Part shown: in pieces, positions 1 to 5,312 of the stretch
Layout: each line of letters begins with the position of its first letter
How positions within the stretch are numbered: position 1 is the stretch's first letter
Made by a program: the position numbers and the translations under genes
Assembly: GCA_038254435.1 (NCBI GenBank)
Contig: JBBSGD010000081.1
Span: 1-7,215, forward strand
Reading direction: 5' to 3'
DNA length: 7,215 bases
DNA from: JBBSGD01 sp038254435
Lineage (GTDB): Bacteria; Actinomycetota; CADDZG01; WHSQ01
The notes under the pieces: model-generated
What the model was told of the DNA's origin: nothing
The model's input: only the letters and a program-made list of their open reading frames with translations
Database searches by the model: none

Positions 1-326
1 TCGCCGTCGGCCTCGACGGTTGCGAAGTTCACCCTGTAGGCGAGGTCACCGTCCTTGACTTCGACGCCTGCCCCGGTGGCTTCAAGGGGACCGCGCCCGG
101 TGTGGTGCTTGTGCGGGTCGTAGCCGAGGATCGCGAAGACGCCGATATCTGACTCCGGCGCGATTCCCTGTCCGACGGTAGTGACATACGCGTTGCGCCC
201 GGCCGTGGCGAGCGAGTCGAGGTGCGGGGTCCTCGCTGCCTCGAGGGGCGTCTTGCCGCCCAGCTCCTCGATCGGGTCGTCGCCGAGGCCGTCGAGGATG
301 ACGTAGAGGAGCTTCTTTGGGCTCAT
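1..326 (-). CDS. apgM: 2,3-bisphosphoglycerate-independent phosphoglycerate mutase, archaeal type (ApgM family), N-terminal part; 3' end outside window
   Basis: This is the first 108 codons of an alkaline-phosphatase-superfamily mutase; the rest lies beyond the left edge. The protein begins MSPKKLLYVILDGLGD, with the metal-binding Asp12 of the N-terminal LDGLGD motif. GKTPLEAARTPHLD follows (residues 24-37), then PESD with the presumed catalytic Ser59, LGYDP (67-71) and TGRGPLEATGAG (76-87). This pattern fits the archaeal-type enzymes (COG3635/TIGR00306), not the GpmI or GpmA types of most bacteria. The expected reaction is interconversion of 3- and 2-phosphoglycerate in the cytosol through a phosphoserine intermediate, with divalent metal. 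The ATG overlaps the tpiA stop codon (ATGA), so it is probably translationally coupled; an AAGGGG lies 11 bases upstream, which is rather far. A related subfamily is annotated as a proposed homoserine kinase (TIGR02535). The fragment alone cannot fully exclude that, but the glycolytic neighbours favour a mutase. Confidence 0.88.
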   Translation of the reverse strand, partial: MSPKKLLYVILDGLGDDPIEELGGKTPLEAARTPHLDSLATAGRNAYVTTVGQGIAPESDIGVFAILGYDPHKHHTGRGPLEATGAGVEVKDGDLAYRVNFATVEADG

Positions 327-1105
327 GGCGAGACATTCCCCTTGCACGCTTTGACGATGGCCGCGAACTCGGAAGCGTCCAGGGAGGCGCCCCCCACGAG
401 TGCGCCGTCGACATTCGCCTGGGCGGTCAAAGCTCCGGCGTTGCCGGCTTTGACACTGCCCCCGTAGAGGATTCGGATCTCGGCTGCCGGTCCGTCCCCC
501 AGAAGACCGGCGATGACCGTGCGGACGTGAGAGATGGTCGCCTCGGCATCGCCGGGCGTTGCAGTCCGGCCCGTGCCTATCGCCCAGATCGGCTCGTAGG
601 CGACGACCACTCGCTCGGCCTGGTCGCCTTTGAGGGCGGCAAGGGCAGTGCGGACCTGGCGCTCCACCGTGACCTCCGTTACGCCGCCGCTGCGCTCCTC
701 ATCGGTCTCCCCGCAGCACACGATCGGAACCATGCCATGAGCAAACGCAGCCTTGGCTTTTGCGGCCACGACCTCGTCGGTCTCGCCGAATATGTGGCGC
801 CTCTCGGAGTGACCCACCACCACATAGCGGACGTCGAGCGCCTCGAGCATCACCGCAGAGACCTCTCCGGTGAACGCACCGGCCGACTCGGAACTTACGT
901 TCTGCGCCCCAAGCTTGAAGTGCAGCCGATCGCCGTCGATGAGGGTCTGGATTGTGCGCAACGAGGTGAACGGCGGGCACACCGCTACCTCGACGGATTC
1001 GAAGTCGTGGCCCTCGAGCTCGTAGCCAAGCTGCTGCACGAGGACTATCGCCTCGAGGTGCGTCTTGAACATTTTCCAGTTGCCCGCTATCAGTGGTGTC
1101 CGCAT
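323..1105 (-). CDS. tpiA: Triosephosphate isomerase
   Basis: This enzyme interconverts dihydroxyacetone phosphate and glyceraldehyde 3-phosphate in glycolysis and gluconeogenesis. The 260-residue protein has normal length and a complete TIM-barrel motif set. It shows GNWKM with Asn9 and Lys11, AQN...GAFTGEVS around 67-83, and GHSERR with the electrophilic His99. The signature YEPIWAIGTG carries the catalytic base Glu171 and the flexible loop 6; the phosphate-binding GGSVK (215-219) and GALVGGASL (234-242) follow. I chose the ATG whose first base is 1105, which overlaps the pgk stop as TGATG, with GGAG eight bases upstream. A TTG one codon earlier (1108, overlap TTGA) is also possible and would add a single residue. 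The stop overlaps the next gene as ATGA. It sits third in the gap-pgk-tpiA-apgM operon, so its expression is presumably tied to its neighbours. No unusual residues were seen at the active site. Confidence 0.97.
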   Translation of the reverse strand: MRTPLIAGNWKMFKTHLEAIVLVQQLGYELEGHDFESVEVAVCPPFTSLRTIQTLIDGDRLHFKLGAQNVSSESAGAFTGEVSAVMLEALDVRYVVVGHSERRHIFGETDEVVAAKAKAAFAHGMVPIVCCGETDEERSGGVTEVTVERQVRTALAALKGDQAERVVVAYEPIWAIGTGRTATPGDAEATISHVRTVIAGLLGDGPAAEIRILYGGSVKAGNAGALTAQANVDGALVGGASLDASEFAAIVKACKGNVSP

Positions 1106-2331
1106 CAAGACTTCTCCCGTCGCGTTCGCAGCCGTCTCAGGACCGCCACGCCGGGCAGCTCCTTGCCCTCGAGCAGCTCGAGCGACGCGCCTCCGCCGGT
1201 GGACAGGTGCGACACGGCATCCGTCAAACCGAACTGTGCGAGGGCCGCGGCCGAGTCTCCCCCGCCGGCCACCGTGTAGGCACCCGCCTTCGTAGCCCGT
1301 GCAATGGCCTCGGCCACGGTGCGCGTTCCGCCTGCGAAGTCGTCAATCTCGAAGATCCCCATCGGCCCGTTCCATAGGACGGTCCCGGCCCCCGCGATCC
1401 GCTGCGCGAAACGCTCGGCGGTGGCCTTGCCGATGTCGACGCCCATGCGGTCGCCGATGTCGGCAAGCTCAACCTCGTCGTGCGGCGCGCCTTCCTCTGG
1501 AGCCTCGGCCGCCACCACGTCGACCGGCAGCAGAATCTCGATGCCGGCTCGCTCCGCACGGGCCAGAACCCCTCTGACCTCGTCGCGGCGATCCTCTTCG
1601 ACGAGAGACCTTCCGACCTCTTCGCCGCGCGCCGCCAGCAGGGTAAAGGCCAACGCGCCACCGATGCACAAGGCATCCACCGTCCCGAGCAAGTTTCCGA
1701 TCACGCCGAGCTTGTCCGAGACCTTTGCCCCTCCCAGCACCGCGACGTAAGGGCGGGGAGGATCGCGCAGGAGGCACTCGAGCTTGTCGACCTCTCGGGC
1801 GAGCAGGTAACCCGCGGCTGAGGGCAGGTGCTCCGGGATGCCGACGATGGACGCGTGCGCCCGGTGAGCCGCGCCGAACGCATCGTCGACGTAGGCCTCT
1901 CCGAGCGCTGCAAGCTCCCTTGCGAAACGAGGATCGTTGGCCTCCTCGCCCGCTTCGAAACGCAGGTTCTCGAGCAGGACCACGGGTGCGTCCGAGTCGC
2001 ACGCCGCGTGAGCTTCCGGCCCGACAACATCCTGCGTCGCCGTCACCTCGCTCCCAATGAGATCGGCCAGCCGCCCGGCTACCGGTGCGAGCCGCAAGTC
2101 TTCGACCACCTTGCCCTTTGGGCGCCCAAGGTGCGAGCACACGGCGAGCCGCGCCTCCCTGTCGAGCAAGGAGCGCAGCGTGGGCACCGCTGCGCGGATG
2201 CGCAGCTCGTCGGTGATCTGCCCGTTCTTGAGAGGTACGTTGAGATCGCAGCGCACGACCACCCGTTTGCCACCAACCTCGAGATCGTCGATGCGCGGAA
2301 GACTCGCTGCACCGATGTCGTTGGCCGCCAT
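1105..2331 (-). CDS. pgk: Phosphoglycerate kinase
   Basis: This cytosolic enzyme transfers the acyl phosphate of 1,3-bisphosphoglycerate to ADP, giving ATP and 3-phosphoglycerate. At 408 residues it is slightly longer than many bacterial enzymes (about 390-400), because of a short N-terminal extension before IDDLEVGGKRVVVR. Substrate-side motifs are RCDLNVPL (27-34, with Arg27, Asp29 and Asn31), SHLGRP (66-71), ENLRF (121-125) and DAFGAAHRAHAS (150-161). Nucleotide-side motifs are GGAKVSDK (200-207), WNGPMG (320-325), GGGDS (356-360) and STGGGASLE (377-385). Both lobes are therefore intact. The ATG at 2331 is the only sensible start, since no other start codon lies between it and the conserved core. 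It has no clear Shine-Dalgarno sequence, and the 60-base gap from gap may hold a small hairpin. The stop codon overlaps the tpiA start by one base. Confidence 0.97.
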   Translation of the reverse strand: MAANDIGAASLPRIDDLEVGGKRVVVRCDLNVPLKNGQITDELRIRAAVPTLRSLLDREARLAVCSHLGRPKGKVVEDLRLAPVAGRLADLIGSEVTATQDVVGPEAHAACDSDAPVVLLENLRFEAGEEANDPRFARELAALGEAYVDDAFGAAHRAHASIVGIPEHLPSAAGYLLAREVDKLECLLRDPPRPYVAVLGGAKVSDKLGVIGNLLGTVDALCIGGALAFTLLAARGEEVGRSLVEEDRRDEVRGVLARAERAGIEILLPVDVVAAEAPEEGAPHDEVELADIGDRMGVDIGKATAERFAQRIAGAGTVLWNGPMGIFEIDDFAGGTRTVAEAIARATKAGAYTVAGGGDSAAALAQFGLTDAVSHLSTGGGASLELLEGKELPGVAVLRRLRTRREKS

Positions 2332-2365
2332 GGACGGAACTCTAGTGCAACGCCGATTGGCCGAG

Positions 2366-2388
2366 GCCCGGTGCGGGACTCCCGGGGC
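2366..2388 (-). other. Possible small stem-loop in the gap-pgk spacer
   Basis: Read on the minus strand, the spacer contains an inner inverted repeat CGGG-AGT-CCCG flanked by an outer GCCC/GGGC pairing, with four unpaired bases on the 3' side. It is GC-rich and not followed by a run of T, so it does not look like an intrinsic terminator. It could be an mRNA-processing or stabilising element between two glycolytic genes, or chance pairing in GC-rich DNA. Only the base pairing is seen; the role is a guess. Confidence 0.25.
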
Positions 2389-2391
2389 AAG

Positions 2392-3399
2392 CTAGAGCTT
2401 GGCGGCAACCATCTCCGTCAGGTCGACAAGGCGGTTCGAATAGCCCCACTCGTTGTCGTACCAGCCCAGGACCTTGACCATGTTGCCGTTGGTCATCGTC
2501 GACAGGGAGTCGAAGATGCACGAGTGCGAGTTGCCGACGACGTCCTGGGACACAATCGGATCTTCCGTGTACTCGAGAATGCCGTCAAGGCGGTTGGATT
2601 GGGCAGCCTTGTGGTATGCGGCGTTGACCTCTCCGACAGACGGCTCGGCCCCGAGCACGGCGACCAGGTCGGTGGTCGATCCATCCGGTACCGGCACGCG
2701 CAGCGAGAGGCCGTCGAGCCTGCCCTTCAGCTCCGGCATGGCCAGGGACGCCGCGGTCGCCGCCCCGGTGCTGGTCGGGATGATGTTGATGGCGGCAGAG
2801 CGCGCGCGGCGCGGGTCCGAATGCGGCGCATCGAGCAGCCGCTGGTCGCCGGTGTAAGCGTGGCAGGTGGTCATGAACCCGCGCTCGATGCCCCAGGCGT
2901 CCTGCAGGACCTTGGCAAGCGGCACCACACAGTTGGTAGTGCACGACGCGTTGGAGATAACCGAGTGCTTACCGGGGTCGTACTTGTCGTCGTTGACGCC
3001 CATGACGATCGTGATGTCCTCGTTCTTGGCCGGGGCCGAGATGATCACCTTCTGGGCACCTGCAGATATGTGCTTGGACGCGTCCTCTGCGTTGGTGAAC
3101 AACCCGGTCGACTCGACGACGACATCGACTCCGAGGTCCTTCCACGGCAGAGACCCCGGATCCTTCTCGGACAGGACTTTCACCTCGTTGCCCTCGACGA
3201 CGAAGCTCGACTCGGCCACTTTGATCTCGGCTCCGAGACGCCCGAGCACAGAGTCGTACTTGAGGAGGTGCGCGGCCTGCTTGGAGTCCATGATGTCGTT
3301 CACTGCGACGATCTCTAGATCCGAGCCCTTCTGCCTCGCCGCCCTGTAGAAATTGCGTCCGATGCGTCCAAATCCGTTGATGCCGATGCGTGTGGTCAT
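2392..3399 (-). CDS. gap: Glyceraldehyde-3-phosphate dehydrogenase, phosphorylating (type I)
   Basis: This enzyme oxidises glyceraldehyde 3-phosphate to 1,3-bisphosphoglycerate with NAD and inorganic phosphate. The protein is 335 residues, the usual length. The Rossmann fold opens with INGFGRIGR (7-15) and continues to VAVND, whose Asp35 matches the acidic residue that favours NAD. The catalytic motif SNASCTTNC holds Cys153, and TTCHAYTGDQ holds the partner His180. RRARSAAINIIPTSTGAA (197-214) and the C-terminal WYDNEWGYSNR (313-323) are also present. At the cofactor loop, DQRLLDAPH carries Ala191 where Bacillus enzymes have Leu187, while the next residue remains Pro (192). I read this as NAD-preferring, but mixed specificity is possible. 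The ATG at 3399 has a strong AGGAGG eight bases upstream. It is the first gene of the glycolytic group and follows a 141-base spacer after yvcK, so it may have its own promoter. Confidence 0.97.
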   Translation of the reverse strand: MTTRIGINGFGRIGRNFYRAARQKGSDLEIVAVNDIMDSKQAAHLLKYDSVLGRLGAEIKVAESSFVVEGNEVKVLSEKDPGSLPWKDLGVDVVVESTGLFTNAEDASKHISAGAQKVIISAPAKNEDITIVMGVNDDKYDPGKHSVISNASCTTNCVVPLAKVLQDAWGIERGFMTTCHAYTGDQRLLDAPHSDPRRARSAAINIIPTSTGAATAASLAMPELKGRLDGLSLRVPVPDGSTTDLVAVLGAEPSVGEVNAAYHKAAQSNRLDGILEYTEDPIVSQDVVGNSHSCIFDSLSTMTNGNMVKVLGWYDNEWGYSNRLVDLTEMVAAKL

Positions 3400-3407
3400 G
3401 ATCGAGT

Positions 3408-3413
3408 CCTCCT
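3408..3413 (-). promoter_or_regulatory. Strong ribosome binding site for gap
   Basis: The minus strand reads AGGAGG eight bases before the gap ATG. It is a full match to the anti-Shine-Dalgarno core and the strongest such site in the window. It fixes the gap start and fits high expression of this enzyme. Confidence 0.85.
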
Positions 3414-3437
3414 CGCAGGCCTCATGGGAAAGAAATC

Positions 3438-3443
3438 ATCCTA
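3438..3443 (-). promoter_or_regulatory. Possible -10 element upstream of gap
   Basis: The hexamer TAGGAT on the minus strand fits the loose TANNNT -10 pattern of high-GC actinobacterial housekeeping promoters. It lies 38 bases before the gap ATG and would leave a leader of roughly 30 bases containing the strong ribosome binding site. No TTGACA-like -35 is visible 16-18 bases upstream, so support is weak. A promoter here would separate glycolytic transcription from uvrC-rapZ-yvcK. Confidence 0.3.
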
Positions 3444-3471
3444 CCCGCCGGCCCGAGCGAATCTCTTAGCC

Positions 3472-3521
3472 GAGCATCCCCCGGACGGCCCGCACGCCGC
3501 CACGCCAAGGCGTGCATGCTC
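3472..3521 (-). other. Nested inverted repeats in the yvcK-gap spacer
   Basis: On the minus strand a 13-base arm made of GAGCAT and GCACGCC (3521 to 3509) can pair with GGCGTGC (3498-3492) and, after a 14-base G/C-rich interruption, with ATGCTC (3477-3472). The same CACGCC can instead pair with a nearer GGCGTG (3506-3501) as a tight hairpin, so two foldings compete. No T-run follows, which argues against an ordinary intrinsic terminator. It could be a processing or stability element between the two gene groups, a leaky or factor-dependent terminator, or a protein-binding palindrome. The pairing is seen; the function is inferred. Confidence 0.4.
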
Positions 3522-3540
3522 TCAGTTACAAAGGAGCTCC

Positions 3541-4422
3541 CTAAGCGCCCGCCAGCGCACGCGCCAGGGTGCCGGAGTCGTGGGTGCCGGAGTCGAGCGC
3601 GACGTCCGCCGCTAAGACCTCGATACCGAGGCCCTCTAGCTCGGCGACATCGACGCCCACGCCGTCGGAGCCGAGCGCAGGAACCTGCACGATCATGCGG
3701 TCGATGCAGTTCGTTACCGTGTGCGCCCGCACGGCCTGCAGGTGAGCGGCCGCGTCGAGCCCCTGGGTCTCGCCCTTTTGGGCCCGGGCATTGCACACGA
3801 ATATGCGCTCCGCCCCGGTAGCGGCAAGCGCATCTCTGATGCCGGGCACGAGAAGCGTTGCTATGACGCTGGTGAACAGGCTGCCGGGGCCGAGCACCAC
3901 CTGGTCGGCGACGGCGATGGCACGCACCGCGGCCCCGTGCGCGGGAGGATCCGGCGGGTCGAGGTGCACGCTTTGAATTGGCGCCTCGGACTGTCCTACG
4001 GCAACCTGCCCCCTTAGCTCCCCTCCTCGAGTGCGGGCGCGCAGCCCGACGAGCATCGTGGTAGCGGGGTAGACCCTGCCGTGCGCACCGAGGAGCTTGC
4101 CGGCCTCGTCGACGGCGGCTGCGAAGTCTCCGGTTGACTCGGCCAATGCCGCGATGACGAGGTTCCCGACGGTGTGGCCCGTCAACGCGCCGCTGCGGAA
4201 GCGATGCTGGTAGAGGGCCGCCATATCTCCCTCATCCGACAGAGCCACGAGGCAGTTGCGAATATCGCCGGGCGGCGGAATGCCGAGCTCGCGCGTCAGC
4301 CTCCCGGACGATCCCCCGTCGTCGGCCACGGTGACGACTGCCGCCACCTCGTCCGCATAGAGCCTTGCAGCGGCGAGCGTCACCGACAGCCCGTGGCCGC
4401 CACCGATCCCGACGACCCTCAA
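3541..4422 (-). CDS. yvcK: YvcK/GlmR (CuvA) family UDP-sugar-binding regulator, CofD-like fold
   Basis: The 293-residue protein belongs to the UPF0052/CofD-like family. It has the N-terminal nucleotide-binding GGGHG (7-11), TVADDGGSSGRL (31-42), PPGDIRNCL (50-58), HRF (73-75), GHTVGN (82-87) and GPGSLFTSV (178-186). In Bacillus subtilis the homologue binds UDP-N-acetylglucosamine, stimulates GlmS and is needed for normal growth on gluconeogenic carbon sources. The mycobacterial homologue CuvA (Rv1422) is linked to cell-wall homeostasis. A catalytic activity is not established for the family. The start is TTG, overlapping the rapZ stop as TTGA; no in-frame ATG or GTG lies close enough to retain the N-terminal glycine motif, so TTG is well supported. 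A clear ribosome binding site is lacking, suggesting coupling to rapZ translation. whiA, the usual next gene, is absent; a 141-base spacer and gap follow. The gene symbol glmR is also used. Confidence 0.93.
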   Translation of the reverse strand: MRVVGIGGGHGLSVTLAAARLYADEVAAVVTVADDGGSSGRLTRELGIPPPGDIRNCLVALSDEGDMAALYQHRFRSGALTGHTVGNLVIAALAESTGDFAAAVDEAGKLLGAHGRVYPATTMLVGLRARTRGGELRGQVAVGQSEAPIQSVHLDPPDPPAHGAAVRAIAVADQVVLGPGSLFTSVIATLLVPGIRDALAATGAERIFVCNARAQKGETQGLDAAAHLQAVRAHTVTNCIDRMIVQVPALGSDGVGVDVAELEGLGIEVLAADVALDSGTHDSGTLARALAGA

Positions 4423-5312
4423 CGCGTCACCGGCATCCGTTCGACGTCGCGGTGCATGACCGTCACCGGATAGTCACGTTCCTTCAGGTACTCGCCCATC
4501 ATCTCGCCGATGACAACCGAGCGATGGCGCCCCCCCGTGCAACCAAGGGCGATGGTGAGGTAGTGACGGCCGTCCTTCTGGTAAGCCGGAAGCAAGACGT
4601 CCATGAAATCGCGCAGGCGCGCCAGGAACTCGCCCGTCGCCTCTTGCTCCATGACATAGTCGTAGACGGGCGGATCGAGGCCGGTGAGCTCGCGCAGGCC
4701 CTCGACCCAGTGCGGGTTGGGCAGGAAACGCAAGTCGAGCACCATATCGGCATCGAGCGGCAGCCCGAACTTGTAGCCGAACGACATCACCGTGGTCTTG
4801 AGCTCCGAGGCAGTGGTCACGTCGGCGAAACCGGCGGTCAGCCGAGCACGTAGGTCGTGCACTGAGAGCTCGGAGGTGTCGAGCGTAAGGTCGGCTATCT
4901 CCCGGAAAGGCTGCATCAGCCTGCGCTCGCGTTTGATGCCGTCGATTACCCGCTCCCCCTCGGCCAGTGGATGGCGGCGCCGATGAGTCTCGTAGCGCCG
5001 CACGAGGACGTCGTCCGATGCCTCGAGAAACACGAGCCGGCAGTTGCGCACGTCTCGCCTCAGATCATCGAGCGCGTTGGCGGCTTCGAGGAAGAACGCA
5101 CCGCCCCGGGCGTCGATCACGAACGCCACCTGCCTGATGCGGTTGCCGGGCGCAAGGGCAAGCGACAGCATCTTGTCGATCAACGCGGGCGGGAGGTTGT
5201 CGATGACAAACCAGCCGAGATCCTCGAGCACCTTGGCCGCCTCGGAGCGTCCCGCCCCCGACAGCCCGCTGATGACCGTCACATCGACGTCCCGCCTGGG
5301 CCTGAGTGTCAT
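4419..5312 (-). CDS. rapZ: RapZ/YvcJ family nucleotide-binding protein (RNase adaptor family)
   Basis: This 297-residue protein has the usual family length. The N-terminal P-loop domain shows SGLSGAGRS (15-23), DNLPP (38-42) and a Walker B-like VIDAR (65-69). The C-terminal domain has SFGYKFG (177-183), RFLPNPHW (195-202) and GCTGGRHRSV (257-266), all hallmarks of the family. In Escherichia coli RapZ is an RNA-binding adaptor that directs decay of the sRNA GlmZ and so controls GlmS; the Bacillus homologue YvcJ hydrolyses ATP and GTP. The role in actinobacteria is not settled. The Walker A lysine is Arg22, a substitution I associate with actinobacterial members, so nucleotide hydrolysis may differ. 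The ATG overlaps the uvrC stop (ATGA), with AGAAGG five bases upstream. The stop overlaps the yvcK start by four bases. Both neighbours rapZ and yvcK are tied in other bacteria to amino-sugar supply for the cell wall. Confidence 0.95.
   Translation of the reverse strand: MTLRPRRDVDVTVISGLSGAGRSEAAKVLEDLGWFVIDNLPPALIDKMLSLALAPGNRIRQVAFVIDARGGAFFLEAANALDDLRRDVRNCRLVFLEASDDVLVRRYETHRRRHPLAEGERVIDGIKRERRLMQPFREIADLTLDTSELSVHDLRARLTAGFADVTTASELKTTVMSFGYKFGLPLDADMVLDLRFLPNPHWVEGLRELTGLDPPVYDYVMEQEATGEFLARLRDFMDVLLPAYQKDGRHYLTIALGCTGGRHRSVVIGEMMGEYLKERDYPVTVMHRDVERMPVTR

Noticed and set aside
1106..1108. TTG as the tpiA start
   Set aside because: It is possible and adds one residue, but the adjacent ATG has the better start codon and an eight-base spacing from GGAG. 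ATG preferred; not excluded.
317..1279. A 320-codon open frame on the plus strand opposite tpiA and the 3' end of pgk
   Set aside because: It mirrors the coding frame of tpiA with low-complexity composition and no family motif; a codon-bias shadow.
1828..3318. A 496-codon open frame on the plus strand opposite pgk and gap
   Set aside because: It lies antisense to two fully convincing glycolytic genes, is rich in Arg, Val, Asp and Gly with no recognisable domain, and crosses the gene boundary. Long antisense frames are expected in GC-rich DNA.
3527..3543. Palindrome GGAGCTCC just after the yvcK stop, followed by a short T-run on the minus strand, as an intrinsic terminator
   Set aside because: A hairpin needs a loop, which leaves only about three base pairs, and the T-run is three bases. 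Too weak.
3422..3796. A 124-codon minus-strand frame spanning the end of yvcK and most of the spacer, possibly a small gene or whiA remnant
   Set aside because: Most of it lies inside yvcK in another frame. The part in the spacer has no WhiA-like residues, and it ends without relation to any ribosome binding site.
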